A stretch of 44,165 nt of DNA from Burkholderiaceae bacterium 16 (GCA_000955785.1 JYOD01000083.1:1-44165); one strand, 5' to 3'; counted from the first letter of the stretch, positions 26,041-34,564 are shown. The notes: generated by a model from the letters alone, not told the origin. Made by a program: numbers and translations.

Positions 26041-26365
26041 AGGGCTGCCGTTGTGGCTCTCGGGGTGATCCTGCTTATCGCGTGGCTGGCATGCTGCCTT
26101 GTTCTCGTGCCAGGCTGGCGGGCGCAATGCCGGGCGGGCGATGGCTTGCCCGCCGCGCCCGTGGCGCCCGCTGCAGGTACGGAGTGTCGCGCCTTGTGCC
26201 GGCTTCGACAATTTGGCTTTTTGGAAGAGGGGCTTGCCGGGAATGGTTGGTGCGGTGCACAAACGGTGCGGAAACGGTGCGCAAGGGGCCGGCGCTGCCT
26301 CGCGCATCCCCCGCCAAATCATGCTGTTTGCGGCGCTTGAGCCGTCAACCGGTGCCTGATGGTCG
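26041..26365. other. Intergenic stretch of 325 bases, no gene seen
   Basis: The space between the symporter stop and the CoA ligase start holds no convincing gene. It has GC-rich low-complexity sequence and a few short open frames without ribosome sites or family-like content. It may contain a promoter for the CoA ligase-thiolase-DUF35 unit. Confidence 0.5.
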
Positions 26366-27664
26366 TCAAAATGCCCTGGCCACGGGGCGCGCCTTGCGAT
26401 ACAGGATGATGGTGGCCAGCAACCCGCACGCGGCGGCAAAGGACATCCAGTAACCCGGCGCGGCCTTGTCGCCGGTGGCCTCGATCAGGTAGGTCGACAC
26501 TGCCGGCGTAAACCCGCCGAACACGGCTGTGGCCAGGCTGTAGGCCAGCGAGAAACCCGCCACCCGCACCTCGACCGGCATCACCTCGGTCAGCGCCACC
26601 ACCATGGCGCCGTTGTACATGCCGAAGAGGCAGGAGAGCCACAGCAGCACCAGCAACATGCGTTCGAAGCTGGGTGCGCCGGCCAGCCACGATAGCGCGG
26701 GATAGGCTGTGGCCAGGGCGATCGCGGAAATCGCCAGCAGGATAGGACGGCGGCCGATGCGGTCGGAGAGCCCGCCGCCAACAGGCAGCCAGAGAAAGTT
26801 GGAGATGCCCACGCACAGCGTCACCGCCAGGCTGTCGGCGGTGCTGAGTTTGAGCACCGTCTTGCCAAAGGTCGGGGTATAGACGGTGATCAGGTAAAAG
26901 GTGGTGGTGGTCATTGCCACCAGCAGCATGCCTGCCAACACCGTGCGCCAGTTGCGCAGCATGGAATCGAATACCTCGAGCGTGCTGGGATGGTGGCGGC
27001 GGGCGCGGAACTCCACGGTTTCCTGCAACGAACGGCGCAGCACGAAAAGGAAAGGCACGATCAGGCAGCCGATAAAGAACGGGATGCGCCAGCCCCTGGC
27101 ACCCAGTTCCTCGGCGGTCAGCCAGTGGTTCAGGCCAAAGCCGAGCCCGGCCGCCACGATGATGGCGATCTGCTGGCTGGCCGACTGCCAGGCGGTATAG
27201 AAGCCCTTGTGGCCCGGCGTTGCCATTTCAGCCAGGTAGACCGAAACCCCGCCCAGTTCGGCGCCCGCGGAGAAGCCCTGCAACAGACGGCCGGTGAGCA
27301 CCAGCAGCGGCGCCAGCAGGCCGATGGTGGCATAGCCTGGCACGAGGGCGATCAGGATGGTACCGCTCGCCATGAGCGACAGCGTCACGATCAGTCCCTT
27401 GCGGCGGCCCACCTTGTCGATATAGGCACCCAGCATGATGGCGCCCAGCGGGCGCATCAGGAACCCCGCGCCAAACACGGCGAAGGTCAGCATCAGCGAG
27501 GCGAACTCGCTATTGGCCGGAAAGAAAGCGTGGGAGATATAGGTGGCGTAGAAGCCGAACAGGAAGAAGTCGAACTGTTCGAGGAAGTTGCCGCTGGTGA
27601 CGCGCAGCACCGCGCCCAGTTTGGAGGAGTCGGGTGCGGCCGTGCCTGCCATCTCCGCTTGCAT
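26366..27664 (-). CDS. tcuC: Tricarballylate/citrate:proton symporter (TcuC/CitA-like, MHS family MFS)
   Basis: The 432-residue product starts at 27664 with AGGAGA 9 bases upstream. It has 12 membrane segments and the metabolite:H+ symporter signatures VTSGNFLEQFDFFLFGFYAT, GAYIDKVGRRKGL, GRLLQGFSAGAELGGVSVYL and PGHKGFYTAWQSASQQIAI, which match the CitA/TcuC branch closely. TcuC imports tricarballylate in Salmonella, which would complete the tcuR-tcuA-tcuB set encoded 4 kb away on the other strand. An alternative is that it imports the acid used by the adjacent CoA ligase. The symbol is therefore tentative. Confidence 0.8.
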   Translation of the reverse strand: MQAEMAGTAAPDSSKLGAVLRVTSGNFLEQFDFFLFGFYATYISHAFFPANSEFASLMLTFAVFGAGFLMRPLGAIMLGAYIDKVGRRKGLIVTLSLMASGTILIALVPGYATIGLLAPLLVLTGRLLQGFSAGAELGGVSVYLAEMATPGHKGFYTAWQSASQQIAIIVAAGLGFGLNHWLTAEELGARGWRIPFFIGCLIVPFLFVLRRSLQETVEFRARRHHPSTLEVFDSMLRNWRTVLAGMLLVAMTTTTFYLITVYTPTFGKTVLKLSTADSLAVTLCVGISNFLWLPVGGGLSDRIGRRPILLAISAIALATAYPALSWLAGAPSFERMLLVLLWLSCLFGMYNGAMVVALTEVMPVEVRVAGFSLAYSLATAVFGGFTPAVSTYLIEATGDKAAPGYWMSFAAACGLLATIILYRKARPVARAF

Positions 27665-27689
27665 CGCCAGTCTCCTTTGGCACGCTGTC

Positions 27690-27721
27690 CCGGCCATCCG
27701 CCGCCAGAGGCGGATGGCCGG
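27690..27721. repeat. 13-base perfect inverted repeat in the tcuC leader
   Basis: CCGGCCATCCGCC (27690-27702) and GGCGGATGGCCGG (27709-27721) flank a 6-base loop. It lies 25 bases upstream of the symporter start, inside the 159-base gap after the hydratase gene. There is no T-run. It could be a terminator of the hydratase gene, an operator, or an mRNA hairpin that affects translation. Confidence 0.55.
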
Positions 27722-27823
27722 CCAGTTGGCCGCGCTTGTGCTGGTCAATATATGCGCTGCAAGCGGCCATTGCCAGCCCGGCGCGTGCCAGCGCCAGTGC
27801 TTCGCCACGGCTGGTACGCCCGC

Positions 27824-28642
27824 TCACGCCCCGCGAAACACCGCCGGACGCTTTTCGACGAAGGCGCGGCTGCCTTCGCGCGCATCGAGCGAACCCGCGG
27901 CGATCATGAACTGCATGGCTTCCACCGCCAGGCCTTCGTCGATCGGCAGGTTGATGCCCCGCGTGACCGCGCGCAGCGAGGCGGTGACGGCAATCGATGA
28001 ATGCCGCGCAATCCGGTCTGCCAGCCGCAGGCAGGCGGGCAGCAGGTCAGCGGCATCCACTACCTGATTGACCAGGCCGAACCGCAGCGCGGTGTCCGCG
28101 TCGATGGGCTCGCCTGTCAGGATCATTTCATTGGCGCGCTTGCGGCCCACATGGCGCGGCAGGCGCTGGGTGCCGCCGAAGGTGGGCGGGAAGCCCAGCT
28201 TGATCTCGGGTTTGGCAAAGGTAGCGTGCCCGGCCGCGATGGCCAGGCTGCAGGCTTCCACGGTCTCGCAGCCGCCGCCGAAAGCCAGGCCGTTGACCGC
28301 CGCGATGACCGGCTTGGGGAAGGCTTCGATGCGCCGCGTCATGGCCTGTCCCGGCTGCAGGAAGCTGCGCAGCGCCTGTTCCGGCGAAGCCGCGATGTCC
28401 GGCGCGAAGCCTGCGATGTCGGCGCCCGCGCTGAAGGCGCGCGTACCGCTGCCGGTAAGGATGACACAACGCACGGCGGGGTCGGCCTCAAGCTCATCGA
28501 GCCTGTCCATCAGCGCGTCGATGAGCGGATAGCTCAGGGCGTTAAGCTTGCCGGGGCGGTTCAGTGTCAACAATGCATGCTGGCCGAGTTGTTCGTATTG
28601 CACCAGCTCTTTTGCGTTGACCATGTCGGTAATATCTGTCAT
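27824..28642 (-). CDS. Enoyl-CoA hydratase/isomerase family protein
   Basis: The 272-residue product has the crotonase fold: AFSAGADIAGF near residue 70 (oxyanion hole and CoA site), NGLAFGGGCETVEACSLAIA near 117 with the first catalytic Glu, and FAKPEIKLGFPPTFGGTQRL near 145 with the second. Both glutamates used by hydratases are in place, so hydration of an enoyl-CoA is likely. It fits with the CoA ligase and the aldolase-like protein: activation, hydration, then carbon-carbon cleavage. The start at 28642 has only a moderate purine stretch upstream. Confidence 0.88.
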   Translation of the reverse strand: MTDITDMVNAKELVQYEQLGQHALLTLNRPGKLNALSYPLIDALMDRLDELEADPAVRCVILTGSGTRAFSAGADIAGFAPDIAASPEQALRSFLQPGQAMTRRIEAFPKPVIAAVNGLAFGGGCETVEACSLAIAAGHATFAKPEIKLGFPPTFGGTQRLPRHVGRKRANEMILTGEPIDADTALRFGLVNQVVDAADLLPACLRLADRIARHSSIAVTASLRAVTRGINLPIDEGLAVEAMQFMIAAGSLDAREGSRAFVEKRPAVFRGA

Positions 28643-28713
28643 GTTTGCATCCCGTGGTTGTCCTCATTGTCTTGACTGGATGGGTCCGTGCTGGTGCAGG
28701 CGATGCGAAATGG

Positions 28714-28962
28714 TCAGGCGGCTCCGCGAACGGTGATGCGTGCCGGGCGGCCGCGAAAGCCGGAAACAAAGACCACCGCCTCCCGCCCGACGCAAAAGCG
28801 TTCGCCGCATGCCAGTATCGTGTCGCGTCCAGCCGCTTCCAGTGCGGCAGACTGCTGCGTGAGCCACACCATGCCCTCCGTGCAGATCAGGTAAGATCCC
28901 ATTCCGAGCGGGATCCGCAGCGGGTCCGGGCCGAGGATCCAGTTGCCTTGCGTAGTGCTCAC
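28714..28962 (-). CDS. DUF2917 family small protein
   Basis: The 82-residue product uses GTG at 28962, set by a strong AGGAGG 6 bases upstream. It is a small all-beta protein (LRIPLGMGSYLICTEGMVWL, then GRDTILACGERFCVG and RPARITVRGAA), the pattern of DUF2917 proteins, whose function is unknown. Members are often found beside LysR genes in beta-proteobacteria, and here a LysR gene starts 107 bases away on the opposite strand. It is the first gene upstream of the enoyl-CoA hydratase, 71 bases before it. Confidence 0.78.
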   Translation of the reverse strand: MSTTQGNWILGPDPLRIPLGMGSYLICTEGMVWLTQQSAALEAAGRDTILACGERFCVGREAVVFVSGFRGRPARITVRGAA

Positions 28963-29069
28963 GATAGCCTCCTGGCGAGCGCGCCAATTTCTGGAGTGGT
29001 GCTTGCATTCTTGCCGGGAACCGCAAGGGCCGCCCGGAAGCTTTTTCATCAAGGGTATGCCTGGCCGTC

Positions 29070-29993
29070 ATGTCAATCCTGAGCCGAGCCTCGACCAATG
29101 CGTTGCGCGCCATGTCGCTCGAAGCCCTGCGCGGCTTCGAATCCGCGGCGCGCCACCTGAGTTTCACCGCCGCCGCCGAAGAGCTTTGCATCACCCAGTC
29201 GGCGGTCAGCAAACAGGTCAAGAGCCTGGAGGACGTGCTTGGCGTGGCGCTGTTCCTGCGCGGCGGCAAGGGCCTGAGCCTGACACCGGAAGGCCGCCAG
29301 CTCTTTGAAGCGGCGAGTTTGTCGATCGGCCAGCTAGGCGCCGCCATCGACCGCCTGCTTGCCGTCGACCGCATCTCCATCGCCGTCACCACCACGCCGT
29401 CCTTCGCCTCGCTCTGGCTGGTGCCCAAGCTGGCGCGATTCCAGGCGGCCGAGCCTGGCATCGACGTTCGCATCGATGCCTCGGAAGCGATGCTTAACCT
29501 CGAACGCGAAGGCATCGACCTCGCCATCCGGCTCAACGCGCATCCCCTTGGCCGGGACGATCCCCGCCCACTGCTGCAAGAGCGCCTGCTGCTGGTGGCC
29601 GCGCCGGCCGTGGCGGCACGCATTACCGAGGCGCGGCAGATCCTCGATACGCCTTTGCTGGTGTTCCATGACCCCGGCGCCCGCTTTGACTGGATGTCGT
29701 GGACGCAGTGGTATCAGCGCCTGGGCCTGATGCGCTCGTCCAAGCAGGCTTGCCTGTATTTTTCGCAATATGCGCATGTGCTGAATGCCGCCGCCCAGCA
29801 GGCGGGGATTGCGATAGGGCGTACGCCGATGGTATTGCCGATGCTCAAGAGCGGGCAGTTGCAGGTGGTCCTGCCCGAGCATGTGGCAGAGGGGCCGACC
29901 TACCAGATTGTGGCATCGAGCGTGGTTCGGCCTGGGGTGGACCGGTTCCGGGCCTGGCTTGAGATGGAGTTGGCGGGAGAGGTGATTGGGTGA
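29070..29993 (+). CDS. LysR-family transcriptional regulator (GcvA-like)
   Basis: The 307-residue product has an N-terminal helix-turn-helix (LEALRGFESAARHLSFTAAA, TQSAVSKQVKSLEDVLGVAL) and a substrate-binding domain with the GcvA-type TTPSFASLWLVPKLARF and DLAIRLN motifs. It is transcribed divergently from the DUF2917-hydratase cluster, the usual arrangement for a LysR regulator and its target. It probably controls the minus-strand catabolic cluster at 22.8-29.0 kb. The inducer is unknown. Confidence 0.9.
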   Translation: MSILSRASTNALRAMSLEALRGFESAARHLSFTAAAEELCITQSAVSKQVKSLEDVLGVALFLRGGKGLSLTPEGRQLFEAASLSIGQLGAAIDRLLAVDRISIAVTTTPSFASLWLVPKLARFQAAEPGIDVRIDASEAMLNLEREGIDLAIRLNAHPLGRDDPRPLLQERLLLVAAPAVAARITEARQILDTPLLVFHDPGARFDWMSWTQWYQRLGLMRSSKQACLYFSQYAHVLNAAAQQAGIAIGRTPMVLPMLKSGQLQVVLPEHVAEGPTYQIVASSVVRPGVDRFRAWLEMELAGEVIG

Positions 29994-30577
29994 GGGGGGG
30001 CGGTCAGCGGCAAAAGTGAGACCGCGCGTTGGCGCAGCCGATTTTCGTAAGCGACGAAGCGCGCTGGTTTCCCGCGCGCGACTGGCGTCTTTCGAAAACG
30101 GATTGTTGAAGATCGGAAATTTCCGCAAATCCAATTAAGAATATTCCTCCTATAGCCAGCGCTATTTCGCAAGACCTGTCCAAATCGCAGCGCGAATAAA
30201 TGGCTTCCACGGGCTTCCTCCCCCAGCTTGCTCCAGCTTGGCCGCGAGTTCCGGCGGATAGCGGTTCGAGGCGTCAAGCCAGACTTCAGTGGGGTACAGG
30301 ACGCCCACTTCGAAGCCGATACCAACGAGGCGTTGGTGATGCGCCTGTGTCTCGCCCCGATCCGGGGCTGCGGACGCCAGGGGCGTGAAAGGCGATGTCG
30401 GTAATGGCGCCGCCATGTCACGTAGCTTGATTGACGTCCCCTTCCATCTGCGGGCACGGGAGCGCCACCGGCAAAAAAGAGAATGCACAACGTGATGAGG
30501 CAAGCCTGGCTAAGCGGGAACTGGCCGAGGGTTGCCGCCAGCGCTGCGTTCGATGACGTAAATCTACAAGGAAAATC
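29994..30577. other. Mosaic intergenic region with decayed coding traces
   Basis: This 584-base stretch has no well-supported gene. A minus-strand open frame (30162-30503) contains protein-like sequence at its end (LVGIGFEVGVLYPTEVWLDA, then PPELAAKLEQAGGG) but no ribosome site at a sensible start. Part of it recurs at 31427-31472. It looks like a remnant of a larger gene. Local GC is lower around 30110-30170. Confidence 0.4.
30271..30317. repeat. Direct repeat copy 1 (about 46 bases)
   Basis: Begins GCGTCAAGCCAGACTT, identical over 16 bases to 31427-31442, with further similarity over the next 30 bases. On the minus strand both copies encode a TxVWLDA-like stretch. The copies flank the lipoprotein gene at 30578-31324. 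Confidence 0.65.
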
Positions 30578-31324
30578 ATGGGTCGTATCCGTCTTGCCGG
30601 GCTGTTCCTGGCGCTAAGTTTGCTGGCTGGTTGTGCTGTCGTGCAAAAGCCGATCCCCGCCTCCACGAAGCTCTTCGATGACCGGACGAGCACTGTGGCC
30701 GTGGCCGTGCAAAAGCTGCCGGAGCCCAACCACAGCATGGTCGGCGCGCAGGGGATTCTTGACTACGCGATCAACAAGGCCAACGCGCAGGCAATCGTGG
30801 AGCGTTTGCAGCGGCAGGATTTCTCCATGGTGAAGGCGCTGCCGCAGGAATTTGCGAAGGGCCTGGAGTCGCGCCAGATCAAGGTCGTGCTGGTGCCTGA
30901 GCCGCTGGATTTGGAGCAACTGAAGAAATTCACGGAAGGCTCCGGAGACGGCATCGCCGAGATGGACTACCGGCCCCTGGCAAAACAATATGGTGCGGAC
31001 CGGCTGCTGCTGGTGGTGCCGCGCTGGCTTGGCACGGCGCGCCAGTACTACGGCTTCATGCCGCTTGGCGCACCGGAGGGCTATGTGTCGCTCGTGGGCC
31101 AGTTGATCGATCTGCACACCAACCGGCTGCAATGGTATGAGCCGGTACAGGTCGGCACGCCGGTAACCGGCGCGTGGGACGAGGCTCCGGAATATGGCAA
31201 CCTGATGAAGTCGGTGGACCAGAGCACACAAGCCGCTGTCTCAAGGCTGCGCGCGGCGTTCTTCATGGAGCAGGTGACGAAGGCCACGACTGCCGAAGTT
31301 TCGGCAGGCCCGGTAGCGCAGTAA
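30578..31324 (+). CDS. Putative lipoprotein of unknown function
   Basis: The 248-residue product has a clear lipoprotein signal: MGRIRLAGLFLALSLLAGC with lipobox LLAGC (Cys19), so it is anchored in a membrane from the periplasmic side. The start has AAGGAAAA upstream. The mature part is mixed alpha/beta (VAVAVQKLPEPNHSMVGAQG, VVLVPEPLDLEQLKKF, QYGADRLLLVVPRWLGTARQ, YVSLVGQLIDLHTNRLQWYE), reminiscent of proteins that read out a periplasmic ligand or assist assembly, but I do not recognise a family. It is flanked by two copies of a 46-base repeat. Confidence 0.8.
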   Translation: MGRIRLAGLFLALSLLAGCAVVQKPIPASTKLFDDRTSTVAVAVQKLPEPNHSMVGAQGILDYAINKANAQAIVERLQRQDFSMVKALPQEFAKGLESRQIKVVLVPEPLDLEQLKKFTEGSGDGIAEMDYRPLAKQYGADRLLLVVPRWLGTARQYYGFMPLGAPEGYVSLVGQLIDLHTNRLQWYEPVQVGTPVTGAWDEAPEYGNLMKSVDQSTQAAVSRLRAAFFMEQVTKATTAEVSAGPVAQ

Positions 31325-31426
31325 TCATTGGCATATTGGTCGGCGCGCCCCTGGCAGGATGGCAGGGGCGTTTTGCCGGATGGGGCGCGGTGCAGGGCGG
31401 CTTGGCTGGAGGCCGTGATGCGCGGT

Positions 31427-31472
31427 GCGTCAAGCCAGACTTTGGTGGAGTGTAGAGCGCGCATTCGTGGCC
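31427..31472. repeat. Direct repeat copy 2 (about 46 bases)
   Basis: Second copy of the element at 30271-30317, in the same orientation and about 100 bases beyond the lipoprotein stop. It may be a dispersed genomic repeat or duplicated fragments of one lost gene. Confidence 0.65.
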
Positions 31473-31489
31473 GTTATCCGAATTGCGCC

Positions 31490-31570
31490 AAAAAAGTGTC
31501 AAATTTCATAACTTAGATAATTATATTTATTTGTTTAAATTAATTAAAAAATAAGACAAATATGATACCC
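31490..31570. other. AT-rich island between the lipoprotein and the haemagglutinin fragment
   Basis: Within the 31325-31691 gap, about 80 bases are strongly AT-rich (AATTATATTTATTTG, TTAATTAAAAAATAAG), in sharp contrast to the surrounding sequence. No gene is seen in the gap. The composition suggests foreign origin or a promoter of a horizontally acquired secretion or toxin locus. Confidence 0.6.
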
Positions 31571-31691
31571 AACGTTTTTCGATCCTGTTAGTGTTCCGCC
31601 CTGATCCAGCGCGGCGGACGCGAAACGCTGTTGGCGCCAACCATTTGGTATTAGCGCCTCCGGCCTGACCACGGCCCTGTCCGCGCAGCCA

Positions 31692-32098
31692 TTGAACGGG
31701 GCGCATGAAGTGCAGCAGGCAGGAAATTGGGCAAGACCATTCGTCGATCTTGGGAACGCATCCGCACGCCGGCCTCGCTTGCGCTTGGCCGCTATTGCGG
31801 CCAGCACAATGTTCGCCTCCGCCTGGAGCCTGGCTGGCGGGATCACGCCAGACGGCGGCACTGTCACAACTGCGGCGACCGGTGCCAATGGCCGTATCAC
31901 CGTGGGCGTCGCACAGGCGATGGGTGGCGTCTCCACCAATACCTATCGCGACTTCAACGTGCCCCGGGCTGGAGTGGATCTCGACAACAACGCGGCGCTC
32001 GCCCGGACGATCCTTAATCAGGTAACCAGCACCAATCCTTCCATTCTGGAAGGGCCATTGAGCGTGCTGGGGCCGCGCGCCAATGTCATTCTGAGCCT
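31692..32098 (+). pseudogene. Truncated filamentous-haemagglutinin/two-partner-secretion exoprotein
   Basis: The frame reads a long signal region (RRPRLRLAAIAASTMFASAW, then SLAGG) and the start of a TPS/haemagglutination domain: VSTNTYRDFNVPRAGVDLDN, ARTILNQVTSTNPSILEGPL and GPRANVILS. Intact proteins of this family continue with an NPNG motif and thousands of residues. Here the similarity stops at about 32098, and an unrelated tail runs to a stop at 32216. No ATG with a ribosome site is present (TTG at 31692). It is a broken 5' fragment, perhaps of a contact-dependent-inhibition or adhesin gene. The 32099-32304 stretch behind it holds nothing recognisable. Confidence 0.75.
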
Positions 32099-32304
32099 GG
32101 CAGGGACTATGAGGTACTCACGGAAAATACCCCAAAGGGAATATCGGGTATTGCCATATCGGAGCTTGTTCCGGAGGGCAACAGCGTTCGCGCTGTCCCA
32201 CTGCGGGGTGTTGTGAAGACGCCTTACTGCATAGGCTAGGGTGACGAAGGCCGCCGGCATAGCCACGCATTTCCCAAATAATCGGTTCAAACTCGAATTT
32301 CACA

Positions 32305-32715
32305 ATGCATGCATTATTTCTGCTGTGCTTTCGTCACAGCTGGCTAGCCTTCGGTGCCGGCCTTGCGCTCCTTGGCTGTGCCCCGATGATCGCGACGGCG
32401 CCCGCCAGCGTTGAATTAGCCCAGAGCGGGGCTGCGGCACGCCCCATAAAACTCCTGGCCCCGGCGCACATTCAACTCGATACCGGCTATACCCGCCAGC
32501 TCGCGGCGCATTCCGTCTGGAAACGGGTGGGCAGTGCGCCGCAAGGGGAAGTCTACCGGCCGGTCGGAACGATTTTCACGATTGAAGGCCGTCAGGTCCA
32601 CGAAGCCTACCTGGTGCTCAAAGGCAACAAGCTGGTGGGCTTCTATTTGCCGGGGGAGCAAAACTATTCCCCGCTTTCAACCGCAGTACCCCTGACCTTG
32701 GGAGAAATTGAATGA
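32305..32715 (+). CDS. Putative small lipoprotein
   Basis: The 136-residue product begins with a hydrophobic leader and a lipobox (AFGAGLALLGCAP, Cys25). The mature part contains IQLDTGYTRQLAAHSVWKRV, YRPVGTIFTIEGRQVHEAYL and LVGFYLPGEQNYSPL, a pattern of small beta-rich periplasmic lipoproteins. I do not recognise a named family. The ribosome site is poor, and the gene lies just after the decayed haemagglutinin region. Its stop overlaps the next start (ATGA at 32712), so the two are translationally coupled. Confidence 0.7.
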   Translation: MHALFLLCFRHSWLAFGAGLALLGCAPMIATAPASVELAQSGAAARPIKLLAPAHIQLDTGYTRQLAAHSVWKRVGSAPQGEVYRPVGTIFTIEGRQVHEAYLVLKGNKLVGFYLPGEQNYSPLSTAVPLTLGEIE

Positions 32716-33170
32716 AACGCGTTGTACGTATGGTAATTGGCGGGATGGCGATATCGTTCCTGATGGCGGGTTGCGCGTCGGGTGTGAAGCATTCCGAGAT
32801 GGCGGCCTCTATCCCAACGATCAAGCCCGGGGAAGGTCGCATCTATTTCTTGCGCTCGGCATCCATGTTCGGCGCCGCGATTCAACCCGACCTTCGCCTC
32901 AACAGCCAGGTCGTCGGGGAATCCAAGCCCGGTGGCTTCTTCTTCGTGGATCGTCCGGCCGGCAAATACGTCGCCTCGGCATCGACGGAAACGGAGAAGA
33001 CGCTCAGCTTCGTTCTCGATGGCGGGGAAACCAAATACGTGCGCAGTTCGCCGTCGATTGGCCTGATGGTCGGCCGCGTGGTGCTGGAGTTTGAGACGCC
33101 GGACAAAGCCAAGGAGGAGCTGTCTTCCCTGAGTTATACCGGGGACGTAGCGAAGACCTCGGCAAAATGA
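32712..33170 (+). CDS. DUF2846-like lipoprotein
   Basis: The 152-residue product has a lipoprotein signal (MVIGGMAISFLMAGC, lipobox LMAGC, Cys19) and a beta-sandwich domain typical of DUF2846: GEGRIYFLRSASMFGAAIQP, VVGESKPGGFFFVDRPAGKY, and LSFVLDGGETKYVRSS. These small lipoproteins are of unknown function. A GGGAG site precedes the start, which overlaps the previous stop by 4 bases. The last ten codons (SSLSYTGDVAKT) recur in diverged form at 34565. Confidence 0.8.
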   Translation: MKRVVRMVIGGMAISFLMAGCASGVKHSEMAASIPTIKPGEGRIYFLRSASMFGAAIQPDLRLNSQVVGESKPGGFFFVDRPAGKYVASASTETEKTLSFVLDGGETKYVRSSPSIGLMVGRVVLEFETPDKAKEELSSLSYTGDVAKTSAK

Positions 33171-33278
33171 GCTAGCAACCCAGCCGGAACTACACCGAAG
33201 GCGCGGCAGCCGACGACATCCACACACGCTTCAATCCGAACTCAGGCTCGACATCGTGTGTCACGGCTCGCCGGGCGC

Positions 33279-34541
33279 TTAGCGTGCTCCGCCCCCCGCC
33301 TCCGTGATCGCGCTGTAGACCAGCGTGCGCAGTTGGCGGCGCACCGGGTAGGCGGAGGAGGGCAGGAGCTGGGTCAGGAACAGTCCGATCAGGTCCTCCT
33401 GCGGATCGACCCAGAAGAAGGTGCTGGCCGCGCCGCCCCAGAAGAAGTCGCCAGCGCTGCCGGGGATCATGGTGGCCGCCGGCGCCACCGTGGTGGCGAA
33501 GCCGAGTCCGAAGCCGACGCCATCGTAGTTGGCCTCGCTGAACATCGAGCGCGACATGCGTGGCAGGTCCACCCCGCCGGGTAGATGGTTGGATGTCATC
33601 AGCGTCAGCGTCTTCGTCCCCAGCAGGCGCACTCCGTCCAGTTCGCCGCCTTGCAGCAACATGCGTGCGAAGCGCATGTAGTCGGCGGCGGTGGACACCA
33701 GGCCGCCGCCGCCGGAGACGAAGCCGGGCGGCTTCAGGTAGGGGCTGGTGAGGGGATCGTCCTGCAGTACCGGCTCGCGCGTGGATACCACCTTCGAACC
33801 GAGCGTGCCGACGGCGTAGCAGGCGCAAAAGCGCGAGGCCTTCTCTTCCGGCACGTGGAAGGCGGTATCAACCATGCCCAGCGGATCGAATATCCGTTCT
33901 TTCAGGAAGGTCTCGAAAGGGATTCCGCTGACCTTGCCGACGAGGTAGCCAAGCACGTCGGTGGAGACCGAGTAGTTCCAGGCCTCGCCCGGCGAGAACT
34001 CGAGAGGCAGCTTGGCCAGCTTTTCGATCATGTCGTCGAGCGTGCCGTCGGTGGCGAGTTCGCCCAGCTTCAGCTTGCGGTAGGCCGCGTCGACGTTGGT
34101 GTTTTGCTGGAAGCCATAGGTCAGGCCGGAGGTGTGGCGCAGCAGGTCGACCACCAGCATCGGGCGCGCAGCCTGGCGCGTCTGGAAGCTCTCCATGAAG
34201 CCGCCGTTGTAGACACCGAGGTTTTCCCATGCCGGGATGTACTTGCTCACCGGATCGTCCAGGGCGATCTTGCACTCCTCGACCAGCATCATGACCGCCA
34301 CCGAGGTGACGGGCTTGCTCATCGAGTAGATGCGGAAGATCGAATCCTCGGCCAACGGAACCTGCCGCTCGCGGTCGGCCAGGCCCAGCGCCGAGTTCAG
34401 GACCAGTTCGCCGCGCCGCCACACCTGGATGAGGGCGCCGGGCAGCTTGCCGGTCGCGACATAGGCTTCGTCGACGAATCGTTCGACCCGGCCGAGCCGC
34501 TCCCGGGACATCCCCTGCGTTTTCCTGCCTTGCACATCCAT
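33279..34541 (-). CDS. Serine beta-lactamase-like hydrolase/esterase (class C, EstB type)
   Basis: The 420-residue product starts at 34541 after AGGAGGAGAC. The nucleophile motif S73-M-S-K76 lies in IYSMSKPVTS, the second catalytic motif YSVSTDVLG is near residue 190, and the C-terminus holds GGAASTFFWVDPQED, where the family's third motif is expected. No signal peptide is present, so it is probably a cytoplasmic esterase rather than an antibiotic-hydrolysing enzyme. It sits alone between a lipoprotein gene and a broken copy of that gene's 3' end, which suggests insertion or rearrangement around it. Confidence 0.88.
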   Translation of the reverse strand: MDVQGRKTQGMSRERLGRVERFVDEAYVATGKLPGALIQVWRRGELVLNSALGLADRERQVPLAEDSIFRIYSMSKPVTSVAVMMLVEECKIALDDPVSKYIPAWENLGVYNGGFMESFQTRQAARPMLVVDLLRHTSGLTYGFQQNTNVDAAYRKLKLGELATDGTLDDMIEKLAKLPLEFSPGEAWNYSVSTDVLGYLVGKVSGIPFETFLKERIFDPLGMVDTAFHVPEEKASRFCACYAVGTLGSKVVSTREPVLQDDPLTSPYLKPPGFVSGGGGLVSTAADYMRFARMLLQGGELDGVRLLGTKTLTLMTSNHLPGGVDLPRMSRSMFSEANYDGVGFGLGFATTVAPAATMIPGSAGDFFWGGAASTFFWVDPQEDLIGLFLTQLLPSSAYPVRRQLRTLVYSAITEAGGGAR

Positions 34542-34564
34542 GTCTCCTCCTGGTTATTGCCTTC

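Noticed and set aside
26053..26359. Short plus-strand frames in the CoA ligase-symporter gap
   Set aside because: No ribosome site, no consistent composition, no recognisable protein.
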